From positions 124,001 to 188,000 of the forward strand of contig CAWKJX010000013.1 of the NCBI GenBank assembly GCA_963850095.1: DNA of 64,000 nucleotides. The letters run 5' to 3'. The stretch comes from Bog-473 sp963850095. Its GTDB lineage: Bacteria; Actinomycetota; Acidimicrobiia; Acidimicrobiales; RAAP-2. Positions within the stretch are counted from its first letter, which is position 1; each line of letters starts with the position of its first letter. The position numbers and the translations under genes are program-made. Of this stretch, positions 34,463-43,739 are shown in pieces. The notes beneath the pieces were generated by a model. That model was given only the letters and a program-made list of their open reading frames with translations, ran no database searches and had not been told where the DNA came from.

Positions 34463-36160
34463 ATGACCCCCCTGGCGGCCCTCGGCGCCACCGACCTGCG
34501 CGCCGTGATGGAGGGCTACCGCGATGCGCTGCGGCTGCACCAGGCCGACATCAACCGGTTGAACGTCTACCCCGTCCCCGACGGGGACACCGGGACGAAC
34601 ATGGCGCTGACCCTCGAGGCGGTGATGGCCGAGCTGGAGGGCGTGGACGCCGGGGCCGGCCTGGCCGAGGTGTGCCGAGCCATCGGGCACGGGTCGCTCA
34701 TGGGCGCCCGGGGCAACTCGGGGGTCATTCTGTCGCAGCTCCTGCGGGGGATGAGCGAGCGCATGGGTGCGACCGGCGCCGACGGGGTCGGGCCCGAGGT
34801 CCTGGTCGAGGCCATGGCCTACGCGGCGGAGCTGGCCCGCAAGGCGGTGGTGCGACCCGTCGAGGGGACCATCCTCACCGTGGCCTCCGCCGCGGCCGAC
34901 GGGGCCGGCCAGGGCTCGAGCGCGGGGACGGGACTGGTGGGCGTGGTCGAGGGAGCCCGGGGCGAGGCGGCCGACGCGTTGGCGCGCACGCCCGACATGC
35001 TGCCCGTGCTCAAGCAGGCCGGGGTGGTCGACGCCGGCGGCGCCGGGTTCGTCCTGCTCCTCGACGCCCTGCTGCTCGTCGTCGACGGGCGGCCGCTGCC
35101 CCAGCCTTCGGGGGAGCCCGGGCCCGACCTGTCGGCCCTGAACGGGGGCTGGTCGGCGGACGGGAGCGCGGCGGGCGAGGCGCTCGGCGGGGAGCACGAG
35201 GTCAGCGACCTGCGGTACGAGGTCATGTACCTGCTGGCGGCGCCGGACGACTCCATCGAGGCGTTCAAGGACGTCTGGGCGGGCATCGGCGACTCCATCG
35301 TCGTGGTCGGCGGCGATGGCCTGTGGAACTGCCACATCCACACCAACGACATCGGCGCCGCCATCGAGGCGGCGATCGAGTGCGGCCGGCCGCAGCGGAT
35401 CCGGGTCACCGACCTCGACGAGCAGGTCGAGGAGGAGCGCTGGGTGCGCGAGCACGTCGGCGCGCCGGGGGCCGGGCCGGCGGTGGAGGGGGCGGGTCCG
35501 CCGCCGACCACGAGTGTCGTGGCCGTGGTCACCGGCGACGGCATCGGGCGCATCTTCCGCTCGCTGGGCGTGCACCACCTCGTGGTCGGGGGCCAGACCA
35601 TGAACCCGGCCACCGCCGACCTGGTCAAGGCAGTCGAGGCGGTCGGCTCCGACGAAGTGGTGATTCTGCCCAACAACAAGAACATCTGGCCGGTGGCCGA
35701 GCAGGTCGACGCGCTCAGCTCCAAGACGGTGCGGGTGGTGGCCACGGGTTCCATCCTCGAGGGATTCGCCGCGCTGCTGGCCTACGACCCGGCCGCCGGC
35801 GCGGAGGCGAACGTGACCGCCATGGCCGGGTCGGCCGGGCGCGTCGTGCCGGCGGAGGTCACCCGCGCCGTGCGCGACTCGGTCACCGAGGCCGGCGAGG
35901 TGCGCGCGGGCGATTTCATCGGGATCTCGCGCGAAGGGGTGGTGGCCGTCGCCGACAACGTGGTGCTCTGCACGCGTCTGCTCCTCGGACGCCTGCTCGA
36001 CGGCTCGCACGAACTGGTCACATTGATCGAAGGGGAAGGGTCGCGCGTGGCCGACACACGACGGATAGAGGAATGGCTGTCGGAGGAGTACCCCGAGGTG
36101 GCGCTCGAGGTGCACCACGGTGGGCAGCCGTTGTACCCGTACCTGTTGGGGATTGAGTAG
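34463..36160 (+). CDS. fakA: DAK2/DegV-type fatty acid kinase subunit FakA (YloV)
   Basis: 565 residues from ATG 34463. The DhaL-type ATP domain has 'INRLNVYPVPDGDTGTNM' (Mg-binding Asp residues), 'GSLMGARGNSGVILSQLLRG' and 'VDAGGAGFVLLLDALL'. A middle domain has 'NCHIHTNDIGAAIEAA', and the C-terminal domain has 'VVGGQTMNPATADLVKAVE' and 'ILPNNKNI'. FakA phosphorylates fatty acids presented by a DegV-type FakB protein, feeding PlsX/PlsY phospholipid synthesis. No fakB is in the window, but plsX and acyl carrier protein lie downstream in the same cluster. Its stop overlaps the TTG start proposed for recG. Confidence 0.92.
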   Translation: MTPLAALGATDLRAVMEGYRDALRLHQADINRLNVYPVPDGDTGTNMALTLEAVMAELEGVDAGAGLAEVCRAIGHGSLMGARGNSGVILSQLLRGMSERMGATGADGVGPEVLVEAMAYAAELARKAVVRPVEGTILTVASAAADGAGQGSSAGTGLVGVVEGARGEAADALARTPDMLPVLKQAGVVDAGGAGFVLLLDALLLVVDGRPLPQPSGEPGPDLSALNGGWSADGSAAGEALGGEHEVSDLRYEVMYLLAAPDDSIEAFKDVWAGIGDSIVVVGGDGLWNCHIHTNDIGAAIEAAIECGRPQRIRVTDLDEQVEEERWVREHVGAPGAGPAVEGAGPPPTTSVVAVVTGDGIGRIFRSLGVHHLVVGGQTMNPATADLVKAVEAVGSDEVVILPNNKNIWPVAEQVDALSSKTVRVVATGSILEGFAALLAYDPAAGAEANVTAMAGSAGRVVPAEVTRAVRDSVTEAGEVRAGDFIGISREGVVAVADNVVLCTRLLLGRLLDGSHELVTLIEGEGSRVADTRRIEEWLSEEYPEVALEVHHGGQPLYPYLLGIE

Positions 36161-38311
36161 CGGCCGCACCCTCTTCGACCTGAGCGGCCGGCCGGTGTCG
36201 GTGCTCGCGTCGGTTTCGGAGCGCCGGGCGGCGCGCCTGGCCGAGCTGGGCGTCGAGTCGGTGCTCGATCTCATCACGACCTACCCGCGGCGCTACATCG
36301 ACCGCACCCGCCAGGCCGACGTGTCGGACCTGCGGGTGGGTGACGAGGCGGCCGTGCTGGCGTCCGTGCAGTCGGCGCGGTCGCGCCGGGCGCGCAACGG
36401 ACGGGCCGTGGTGGATGTCACCGTGCGCGACGAGACCGGCCGGCTGGCCGTCGTGTTCTTCAACCAGCCCTGGCGGGCCAAGCAGCTCGAGGCGGGCACC
36501 GAGGCCATCTTCTTCGGCAAGGTGGGCGAGTACCGCGGCACGCGCCAAATGGTGAACCCCGTGGTCGACGTGGTGGCCGGGGTGACGCCGGGTCGCAAGA
36601 CGCTGCGCATCCTGCCCGTGTACCCCGCCTCGGAGAAGGTCGGGCTGACCAGCTGGGAGATAGGCGCCTCTGTCGAGGAGGCACTGGAGCGGGCCGGTGA
36701 GTTCCTGGACCCGTTGCCCGAAGCGTGGCGCTCGTCGCTCGACCTGTGGGACCGCACGCAGGCGTTCGGCGCCATCCACCTGCCCGAGTCGCTGGACGTG
36801 GTGCCCCCGGCCCGTCGCCGGCTGGTCTTCGACGAACTGTTCCGCCTGCAGCTGGCGCTCGTGCTGCGGCGGCGGGCGTTCGAGTCGAACGCCCGGGCCC
36901 TGCACCACGACGTGTCGCCCCTGGAGGTGACGGGCGCCGTCGGCGAAACACTGGTGGCCCGGTTCCTGAGCGGCCTGCCCTACGAGCTGACGACGGCCCA
37001 GCGCCGGGCCCTGGCGGTGATCGTGGCCGACATGGCCGGCCCCTTTCCCATGCACCGTCTGCTCCAGGGCGACGTCGGCTCGGGCAAGACGGTGGTGGCG
37101 CTGGCCGCATTGCTGGCGGCGGTGCAGAGCGGGCACCAGGGGGCGCTCATGGTCCCGACCGAGGTGCTGGCCGAGCAGCACTTCTCCGCCGTGCGGGCGT
37201 TGCTGGGCGACCTGGAGGGACCGGGCGGGCTGGCCGGCGGGGAAGTGTCGGTCGAGCTCTTGACGTCCAAGGTCAAGGGCAAGGCGCGCACCGCCCTCCT
37301 CGAGAAGCTGGCCTCGGGCGCCACCGGCCTGGTGGTCGGCACCCACGCCCTGTTGACCGAGGAGGTGTCGTTCCACTCGCTCGGCTGCGTCGTCATCGAC
37401 GAACAGCACCGATTCGGGGTGGAGCAGCGGGCCACCCTGCGGGCCAAGGGCGCCGACGGCGACCCCGACCTTCTGGTCATGACGGCCACGCCGATTCCGC
37501 GCACGGCGGCCATGGTGATCTTCGGCGACCTCGACCTGACCACCCTGGACGAAATGCCGCCCGGGCGCGTCCCCGTGACGACCGAGTGGATCCCCGGTGA
37601 CGGCCACGAAGGTCGCCGGCGCCGGCCTGGGACCGGGTGCGGTCCGAGGTGGCCGTGGGCCACCGCGCCTTCGTGGTGTGCCCGCTGGTGGGCGACTCGC
37701 CGCGGGTGGAGGCGAAGTCGGCCACCGAGGAGTTCGAGCGCCTGGCCGCCGGCGAGCTGGCGGGCTTGCGGGTCGGGCTGCTGCACGGGCAGATGCCGTC
37801 GGCGACCAGGGAGGAGACCATGGCGCGCTTCCGGGCCGGCGAGCTCGAGGTGCTGGTGGCCACCACGGTCATCGAGGTGGGCGTGGACGTGCCCGAGGCC
37901 ACCGTCATGGTCGTGGAGAGCGCCGATCGGTTCGGCATCGCCCAGCTGCACCAGCTCCGGGGCCGCGTCGGCCGCGGCTCGTCGCCCAGCTGGTGCTACC
38001 TGCTCGGTGGCGACGACGGGAACGAACGGCTGGCGGCGGTGGCCGGGTCGACGGACGGGTTCGCGCTGGCCGAGGCCGACCTCAGGCTGCGGGGAGAAGG
38101 GACGCTGCTGGGGGCGCGGCAGAAGGGCCAGAGCGACCTGCGGCTGGCCTCGCTGTCCGAAGAGAGCGACCTGGCCCTCTTGGAGGAGGCGCGACGGGTG
38201 GCCGAGACCATCGTCGGCGAGGACCCCCAACTCGAGGCGCACCCGGAGCTGGCCGACGAGGTGCGTCTGCTCCTGAGCGCCGACGAGGGCGAGTACCTGT
38301 TCAAGAGTTAG
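36153..38311 (+). CDS. recG: ATP-dependent DNA helicase RecG, frameshifted
   Basis: From TTG 36153 (within the fakA stop region). The N-terminal wedge/OB domain includes 'YPRRYIDRTRQADV' and 'VVFFNQPW'. Helicase motif I is 'LQGDVGSGKTVVA', Ia 'MVPTEVLAEQH', II 'VVIDEQHRFGV' (DEQH box) and III 'LVMTATPIPRT'. Near 37590-37625 one base appears missing; the second frame continues 'AWDRVRSEVAVGHRAFVVCPLV', motif V 'VLVATTVIEVGVDVPEAT' and motif VI 'QLHQLRGRVGRG'. RecG remodels stalled forks and Holliday junctions. All motifs are intact on both sides, so a sequence error is likely. The combined length is about 719 residues. Confidence 0.9.
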
Positions 38312-38343
38312 GGCCGGGGGTCGACGGCCGTAGGGTGGGGCCG

Positions 38344-38883
38344 ATGCGCGTCATCGGAGGCCGGAGCCGCGGGCGCCGTCTTGCGGCCAAACTGCCCCCG
38401 ACGGTGCGGCCGACCTCGGACCGGGTGCGCGAGTCCATCTTCGACATCCTGGGGTCCCAGGGCGGCGTCGAGGGCTTGGAGGTGGTGGATCTCTTCTGCG
38501 GCAGCGGCGCGCTCGGCCTGGAGGCGCTGTCCCGGGGGGCGGCGGCGTCCACCTTCGTCGACCAGGACCCCGACGCGTTGGCCGCGGTCCGCCACAACCT
38601 CGAGGCGGTCGGGCTGGCCGGCGAGGCGGCCACGCTGGTGCGAGCGGCGCTGCCCGGCTGGCTGCAGGCCGCCGGTGGACACGAGGCCTTCGACCTCGCG
38701 CTGTGCGATCCCCCCTACGACTTCGCCGCCTGGCCCGCCCTGCTCGCCGCCCTCCGGGCGGACACGGCCGTCCTCGAATCGTCCTCCGCCGTCCCCCTGC
38801 CGGAGGGTTGGGTGGTCACGAGAGAGCGCCGGTACGGCGGTACGCTCGTCACCGTGGCTCAGCGCAGCGGTGCCGGCTCATGA
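38344..38883 (+). CDS. rsmD: 16S rRNA (guanine966-N2)-methyltransferase
   Basis: 179 residues from ATG 38344. 'MRVIGGRSRGRRL' and 'RPTSDRVRESIFDILG' are RsmD hallmarks; the SAM-binding motif is 'VVDLFCGSGALGLEALSRGA' and the catalytic motif 'LCDPPYDF'. It methylates G966 of 16S rRNA (E. coli numbering) using SAM. The stop overlaps coaD (ATGA), the standard rsmD-coaD pair. Confidence 0.94.
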   Translation: MRVIGGRSRGRRLAAKLPPTVRPTSDRVRESIFDILGSQGGVEGLEVVDLFCGSGALGLEALSRGAAASTFVDQDPDALAAVRHNLEAVGLAGEAATLVRAALPGWLQAAGGHEAFDLALCDPPYDFAAWPALLAALRADTAVLESSSAVPLPEGWVVTRERRYGGTLVTVAQRSGAGS

Positions 38884-39383
38884 AGATCGGCCTCTTCCCG
38901 GGCTCCTTCGACCCCTTCCACAACGGGCATCTCGAAATCGTCGAGCGGGCCAGCCGGCTCTTCGACGAGGTCGTCGTGGCGGCCGTGCGCAATCCCCAGA
39001 AGGGAGCGCAGCTCTTCGACCTCGAGGAGCGCCAGGCTCTGCTCGAAGAGGTCACCGCACACCTCCCCAGTGTCGGAATCGTGTCGATGTCGACCCTCAC
39101 GGTCTACGTGGCGCGTGACGTCGGGGCCGATGCCATCATCCGGGGCCTGCGGGCCGTATCGGACTTCGAGGCCGAAATGCAGATGGCCCAAATGAACAAC
39201 CATCTCTCGGGGGTCGAGACCATCTTCATCCCGACCAGCCCGGAGTGGTCCTTCGTGGCGTCCAAACTCGTCCGCGAGGTCTGGCGCTTCGGGGGCGACG
39301 TCTCGGCCTTCGTGCCCAAGCCCGTGGCCGAGGCCCTGCAGGCCAAGTACGAGGAGGAGCAGAAGGGGATGACGGGCAAGTGA
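38880..39383 (+). CDS. coaD: Phosphopantetheine adenylyltransferase
   Basis: 167 residues from ATG 38880. 'LFPGSFDPFHNGHLEIVERA' contains the nucleotidyltransferase HxGH-type motif (HNGH), 'DAIIRGLRAVSDFEAEMQMAQMN' is the conserved CoaD core and 'SSEWSF'-equivalent 'SPEWSFVASKLVREV' follows. It adds AMP from ATP to 4'-phosphopantetheine in CoA synthesis. Start and stop overlap both neighbours by 4 bp, suggesting coupled translation. Confidence 0.95.
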   Translation: MKIGLFPGSFDPFHNGHLEIVERASRLFDEVVVAAVRNPQKGAQLFDLEERQALLEEVTAHLPSVGIVSMSTLTVYVARDVGADAIIRGLRAVSDFEAEMQMAQMNNHLSGVETIFIPTSPEWSFVASKLVREVWRFGGDVSAFVPKPVAEALQAKYEEEQKGMTGK

Positions 39384-39943
39384 GCGACCAGTTCCTCGAC
39401 GTCGACGAGCCGCTGCCCGCCGAGGAGGTGGGGATCGAGTCGATCCTGCACCAGTTGCTCGACATTGTGGCGGCGGCCAAGTCGATGCCGCTGTCCTCTT
39501 CGGTCATGGTCTCGCGTGAAGAAGTCGCCTCGCTCCTGCAGGCCGCGCTCGAAGCGCTGCCCGAAGAGCTCCGCCAAGCGCGCTGGCTGCTGCGCGAACG
39601 GGAGGAGTTCATGGCCGAGCGGACCCGGGAAGCCGAGGCGCTGATGGACGAGGTGCGCGCCCAGGCCGAGCACATGGTGCAGCGCACCGAAATAGTGCGG
39701 CAGGCCAACTCGGTGGCCCAGCGCATTCTCGACGACGCCAACGAGGAGGCTCGCACCTTGCGCCACCAGGCCGAGGATTTCGTCGACCAGAAGCTGGCCG
39801 GCATGGAGATCGTGTTGGACCGCCTGACCCGGACGGTGCAGGCCGGCCGGGCCCGGCTGGCCGCCCCGCTGGTGGTGGCGGCCACGGAGGACGAGGGAGC
39901 CGGGAGCGAGGAGGACGGCTTCTTCGATCAGGACCAGACGTAG
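39380..39943 (+). CDS. Coiled-coil (DivIVA-/AtpF-like) protein
   Basis: 187 residues from GTG 39380. An acidic start is followed by 'SILHQLLDIVAAAKSMPLSSSVMVSREEVASLLQAALEALPEEL', then a long helix 'AEALMDEVRAQAEHMVQRTEIVRQANSVAQRILDDANEEA' with heptad character and an acidic tail. The helix is like that of actinobacterial DivIVA/Wag31-family or ATP-synthase-b-like proteins commonly found between coaD and DUF177. A role in cell-pole or envelope organisation is plausible but inferred from this similarity. Overlaps coaD by 4 bp; its TAG stop overlaps the DUF177 start by one base. Confidence 0.75.
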   Translation: MSDQFLDVDEPLPAEEVGIESILHQLLDIVAAAKSMPLSSSVMVSREEVASLLQAALEALPEELRQARWLLREREEFMAERTREAEALMDEVRAQAEHMVQRTEIVRQANSVAQRILDDANEEARTLRHQAEDFVDQKLAGMEIVLDRLTRTVQAGRARLAAPLVVAATEDEGAGSEEDGFFDQDQT

Positions 39944-40464
39944 TGGCCGCCGACCCTTTCGTCGTCCACGTGGCCCGGCTCCGCCGCCCGCACGGCGACG
40001 CGGCGGCCCACGAGGTGCGCCGGGGCGAAGTGGCACTGGCCGGGCCGCTCGACGAGGCCGGGATCGACCCCGGTCGCAGTGTCGTGCCGGCCGGCGGGGA
40101 GGCCGTGTGTGACGTGACCCTGCGGCCCTTCGAGGGCGGCATCGACGTCGAGGGCACGGTCACCGCCCCCTGGGTGGGGATCTGCCGGCGCTGCGCCGAG
40201 CCGGTGGCGGGCGACCTGCGCATTGCCGTGCGCGAGCGATTCGCCGACGAGCCGGACGACGACCTGTACCCCATCGTCGACGACGAGATCGATCTGGGGC
40301 CGCTGGTGCGCGATGCCGTGGTGCTCGAGCTGCCCATGGCGCCCCTGTGCCGGGACGACTGCGCCGGCCTGTGTCCCCAGTGCGGGGCCAACCGCAACGA
40401 GGGCGACTGCGGCTGCGTTGCCCCACGCGATCCCCGGTGGGCTAATCTCGACGTGCTCCGGTAG
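39943..40464 (+). CDS. YceD/DUF177 family protein
   Basis: 173 residues from GTG 39943. The conserved DUF177 features are 'VTAPWVGICRRCAEPV', the central acidic 'DEIDLGPLVRDAVVLELPMAPLC' and the C-terminal 'CAGLCPQCGANRN' zinc-like site. The family is encoded upstream of rpmF in most bacteria; YceD is implicated in 23S rRNA accumulation or ribosome assembly. The gene lies 49 bp before rpmF, as expected. Confidence 0.92.
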   Translation: MAADPFVVHVARLRRPHGDAAAHEVRRGEVALAGPLDEAGIDPGRSVVPAGGEAVCDVTLRPFEGGIDVEGTVTAPWVGICRRCAEPVAGDLRIAVRERFADEPDDDLYPIVDDEIDLGPLVRDAVVLELPMAPLCRDDCAGLCPQCGANRNEGDCGCVAPRDPRWANLDVLR

Positions 40465-40513
40465 CCAGGCTCGAGGCCCGAGAGCGCCCCGTTCCGATCC
40501 CTGGAGTCCCGCC

Positions 40514-40693
40514 ATGGCTGTCCCCAAGAAGAAGAAATCCAAGGCCAAGGGCCGCTCACACCTGGCCGGGGCGTGGCGCCTGTCGCTGCCGGCCCTCAGC
40601 GTGTGCCCGCACTGCCAGACGGCCAAGACCCCGCACGTCGTGTGCCCGAACTGCGGCTGGTACAAGGGGCGCCAGGCCATCGAGGTCGACTGA
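40514..40693 (+). CDS. rpmF: 50S ribosomal protein L32
   Basis: 59 residues from ATG 40514. 'MAVPKKKKSKAKGRSHLAGAWRL' is a typical L32 N-terminus (mature protein usually loses Met), and 'CPHCQTAKTPHVVCPNCGWYKGRQ' forms the four-Cys zinc ribbon. It belongs to the DUF177-rpmF-plsX cluster, and plsX starts 1 bp after its stop. Confidence 0.95.
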   Translation: MAVPKKKKSKAKGRSHLAGAWRLSLPALSVCPHCQTAKTPHVVCPNCGWYKGRQAIEVD

Positions 40694-40694
40694 C

Positions 40695-41738
40695 TTGAGC
40701 CGCCGCGGCGAGCGTCCCACACTCGAGACGCTGGCCACGCTGCCCGTCGCCGTCGACGCCATGGGCGGCGACAAGGCGCCGGGCGAAATCGTCGAGGGGG
40801 CCTGCCGGGCGGCCGACGACCATGGCGTCGGGATCGTGCTGGTGGGCCCGCCCGAGCAGGTCGGCGACACGCGTGGACTCGAGTTGGTGGCGTGCACCGA
40901 GGTCATCGGCATGGACGAGGATCCGGCGGGCGGGGTGCGGCGCAAGAAAGACTCGTCCCTGGTGCGCTGCGCCGAGCTCGTGCGCGACGGGAAGGCGGCC
41001 GCCATGGTCTCCGCGGGCAACACGGGCGCCACCATGGCCGCGGCGCTCCTGCGCATGGGGAGGCTGCCCGGGGTGGTTCGTCCCTGCATCGCCACGCCCC
41101 TGCCCCGACTGGGGCGGACGCCCGCCGTGCTGGTCGACGCCGGGGCCAACGCCGAGTGCACCCCGGCCATGCTGGTGCAGTTCGCGCAAATGGGGGCGGC
41201 CTACGTGGCGGCCCGTTTCGGCTCTGCGTCGCCGACGGTGGGGCTGCTGTCCATCGGGGAGGAGGCGACCAAGGGCACGCCCCTGGTCAAAGAGACCCAT
41301 CACCTCCTGGTGGCCGAGAGCCAGCGGGGCGGCGCCGGTGGCTTCGATTTCTTGGGCAACCTGGAGGGTCGCGACCTGCTGCCCTCTCCGGCCGACGTGA
41401 TCGTGACGGACGGTTTCACCGGCAACGTGACGCTCAAGACCCTGGAGGGCTCGCTGCGCTTCCTCTTCGACACCATGCTCGGGGTCTTCGGCACCGACGA
41501 CGCCACCCGGAGCGCGGCCGAGGTCCTCTTGCCGCACCTGCTCCCGCTGGCGGCCCAGTTCGAGCCGGAGAACACGGGCGGGGCCATGCTGCTGGGCACC
41601 GACGGGGTGTGCGTCATCAGCCACGGCTCCTCCAGTGCAACCGCCATGATGAACGCCGTCCTGGTGGCCCACGAGTGCGCCGTGCGGGGCTTGGTCGACC
41701 AGGTGGCGTCGGCGGTGCGCCCGCCCGAAGGAGCCTGA
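40695..41738 (+). CDS. plsX: Phosphate acyltransferase PlsX
   Basis: 347 residues from TTG 40695. 'PVAVDAMGGDKAPGEIVEGA' is the PlsX start signature; 'MVSAGNTGATMAAALLRMGRLPGV.RP' and 'VIVTDGFTGNVTLKTLEG' are further conserved blocks. PlsX makes acyl-phosphate from acyl-ACP and inorganic phosphate for PlsY. With FakA upstream and acyl carrier protein downstream it links fatty-acid supply to phospholipid synthesis. It follows rpmF almost without a gap. Confidence 0.94.
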   Translation: MSRRGERPTLETLATLPVAVDAMGGDKAPGEIVEGACRAADDHGVGIVLVGPPEQVGDTRGLELVACTEVIGMDEDPAGGVRRKKDSSLVRCAELVRDGKAAAMVSAGNTGATMAAALLRMGRLPGVVRPCIATPLPRLGRTPAVLVDAGANAECTPAMLVQFAQMGAAYVAARFGSASPTVGLLSIGEEATKGTPLVKETHHLLVAESQRGGAGGFDFLGNLEGRDLLPSPADVIVTDGFTGNVTLKTLEGSLRFLFDTMLGVFGTDDATRSAAEVLLPHLLPLAAQFEPENTGGAMLLGTDGVCVISHGSSSATAMMNAVLVAHECAVRGLVDQVASAVRPPEGA

Positions 41739-41799
41739 AAACCCCAGTCCAGGACCCTTAAACCGACGGTTACAGGACGGTGACACGTAGACTGGCGAC

Positions 41800-42096
41800 G
41801 TGCCCGCCGAAACCCACACCAACCAGGGCCCTCTCGACCGCAACGGCGTGTTCGAGCTCATCCGGGACCAGCTGGCCGACATTCTGGAGACGGACCCGTC
41901 GTCGATCACCGAGGGTGCCTCCTTCGTCGAGGACCTCGATGCGGACTCCCTGGCCCTCATAGAGCTGGTCGAGGCCCTCGAGGAGGAGCTGGGGGAGCGG
42001 ACCGTGGGGTTCCGCATCGACGACGAGGACCTCGAGGACCTGCGCACGGTCCGTGACGCTGTTGACTACGTCTACGCCAAGCTCCAGACGGGTTGA
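41800..42096 (+). CDS. acpP: Acyl carrier protein
   Basis: 98 residues from GTG 41800, slightly longer than typical ACP because of an N-terminal extension. The phosphopantetheine attachment site is 'DLDADSLALIELVEALEEEL' with Ser in DADSL (the usual motif is DSL). The acidic composition is normal. It carries growing or presented acyl chains and fits the plsX-acpP-rnc order common in bacteria. Its 3' end overlaps the annotated rnc start by 44 bp. Confidence 0.9.
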   Translation: MPAETHTNQGPLDRNGVFELIRDQLADILETDPSSITEGASFVEDLDADSLALIELVEALEEELGERTVGFRIDDEDLEDLRTVRDAVDYVYAKLQTG

Positions 42097-42790
42097 GGCC
42101 GAGGCGGAGGGGGCGGCTGAGCTGGCCGATCGACTCGGCCACACCTTCCGCGACCTGAGCCTGTTCCAGCACGCCCTGGCCCATCGCAGCTGGTGCGGGG
42201 AGCAGGACGGGGGCGCCCCGTCCAACGAGAGGCTGGAGTTCCTGGGGGACGCCGTCCTGGGGCTGGTGGTGGCCCGCTACAGCTACGAGCGCTTCCCCGG
42301 CTTCCCCGAGGGGCAGCTGGCCAAGATCCGCTCGGCCGTGGTCAACGCCCGGGCGCTGGCGCAGGTGGCGGGCCGGCTCGGGGTGGGTGAGGTCCTCCTC
42401 CTCGGGCGGGGCGAAGAGGGGTCGGGTGGCCGCACCAAGGCGTCCATCCTGGCGGATGCCTTCGAGGCCATCCTCGGGGCGGTCTACCTCGACGCCGGCT
42501 GGGAGGCGGCCGAGGCGCTCGTGCTGCGCGAGCTGGGTCAGCTGATTGAACGGGCGGGCGAGGAGCCGGACGACTTCGACCACAAGAGCCGCCTGCAGGA
42601 ACGGGCGGTCCGCGACGGAGCCGGCACCCCGCGCTACGTGGTCGTCGGGTCGGGGCCCGACCACGACCGGGCCTACGTCGCCGAGGTGTACCTGAACGGC
42701 CACCGCATGGGGATGGGCGAGGGGCGCTCCAAGAAGGATGCCGAGCAGGAGGCCGCCCGCAACGCCTGGGAGGAGCTCACGAGTGCCTGA
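42053..42790 (+). CDS. rnc: Ribonuclease III
   Basis: 245 residues from GTG 42053, the only usable start near the family N-terminus; the first ~15 residues overlap the acp gene and may not be translated. The catalytic signature is 'NERLEFLGDAVLGLVVA', with a second acidic site in 'ILADAFEAILGAVYLDAG', and a C-terminal dsRNA-binding domain ('HKSRLQERAV', 'GEGRSKKDAEQEAARNAWEEL'). It cleaves double-stranded RNA in rRNA and mRNA maturation. Its stop overlaps the mutM start. Confidence 0.94.
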   Translation: MTLLTTSTPSSRRVEAEAEGAAELADRLGHTFRDLSLFQHALAHRSWCGEQDGGAPSNERLEFLGDAVLGLVVARYSYERFPGFPEGQLAKIRSAVVNARALAQVAGRLGVGEVLLLGRGEEGSGGRTKASILADAFEAILGAVYLDAGWEAAEALVLRELGQLIERAGEEPDDFDHKSRLQERAVRDGAGTPRYVVVGSGPDHDRAYVAEVYLNGHRMGMGEGRSKKDAEQEAARNAWEELTSA

Positions 42791-43682
42791 GCTGCCCGAG
42801 GTCGAGACGCTGCGCCAGGACCTGTCCCGCGAGGTGGTGGGCCGCAAAATCAAGTCCGTGTCGGTGGCCAACGGCCGCTCGGTGCGGCGCCACGCGTCGG
42901 CCAAGCACTTCCGCGCGCTGCTCGAGGGCCGGACGATCAAGTCGGTCGGGCGGCTGGGCAAGTACCTGCTCCTGACGATGGACAACGGGGACACCCTCGT
43001 CGTCCACCTGGGCATGAGCGGGCAGCTGCTGCGGGTCAAGTCGGCCAAGGACCCCAAGCCCAAGCACACCCACGTCGTGATCACTTTCACCCAGGGCGGT
43101 GAACTGCGCTACGTCGACCCCCGGACCTTCGGCGAGTTGTTCGTCTCGACCCCGCCGCTGAAGGCCGACGGGACGCCCCTGTCGCCGGTGTCGGGGACGG
43201 CCGGCGGGGACGGGACGGCCATCCGCAAGGCCGTGCCCGAGCTGGCGCACCTGGGGTTCGACCCCATCGAGGACCTGATGAGCTGGGACCAGTTCGGCCT
43301 GCTCCTGCACCAGCACTCGGGGGGCATCAAGTCCCTGCTGATGGACCAGAGCTTCACGGCCGGGATCGGCAACCTCTACTCCGACGAAATGCTCTACCAG
43401 GCCGGCCTGCGCTACGACCGGGCGGCCAATTCGCTGACGGCGACCGAGGTGCGTCGGCTCTACCGCGCCATTGTGGAGACGCTGGCCGACGCCATCAAGC
43501 ACCGGGGGTCCTCGCTGGCCGACGAGCAGTACCGGGACCTCTTCGGTGAGCTGGGCGACTTCCAGGGCTCCCACCAGGTCTACGACCGCGAGGGCCAGCC
43601 CTGCCGGCGCTGCCGCAACGTCATCGTGCGGGTCAAGACGGGAGGCCGTTCCACCTTCTTCTGCGAGCATTGCCAGGTGTAG
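42783..43682 (+). CDS. mutM: Formamidopyrimidine-DNA glycosylase
   Basis: 299 residues from GTG 42783 (PELPEVETLRQ; Pro1 and Glu2 form the catalytic N-terminus). 'GRLGKYLLL' holds the conserved Lys, 'HLGMSGQLL' follows, and the helix-two-turn-helix 'DQSFTAGIGNLYSDEMLYQAGL' is present. The C-terminal zinc finger is 'CRRCRNVI...FFCEHCQ'. It removes 8-oxoguanine and formamidopyrimidines and nicks the abasic site. A Gly/Thr-rich insert (about 120-140) is longer than usual. The position between rnc and smc is the standard actinobacterial order. Confidence 0.94.
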   Translation: MPELPEVETLRQDLSREVVGRKIKSVSVANGRSVRRHASAKHFRALLEGRTIKSVGRLGKYLLLTMDNGDTLVVHLGMSGQLLRVKSAKDPKPKHTHVVITFTQGGELRYVDPRTFGELFVSTPPLKADGTPLSPVSGTAGGDGTAIRKAVPELAHLGFDPIEDLMSWDQFGLLLHQHSGGIKSLLMDQSFTAGIGNLYSDEMLYQAGLRYDRAANSLTATEVRRLYRAIVETLADAIKHRGSSLADEQYRDLFGELGDFQGSHQVYDREGQPCRRCRNVIVRVKTGGRSTFFCEHCQV

Positions 43683-43739
43683 GCAATCCTTGTCGCTTTG
43701 TCCCCCCGACCGGCGTAAGCACCCGGTAGGGTCGCCACG

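Noticed and set aside
36120..38276. The 718-residue open frame as full recG
   Set aside because: After about 37600 its translation becomes Arg/Trp/Pro-rich nonsense, while helicase motifs V and VI are found in the other frame ending at 38311.
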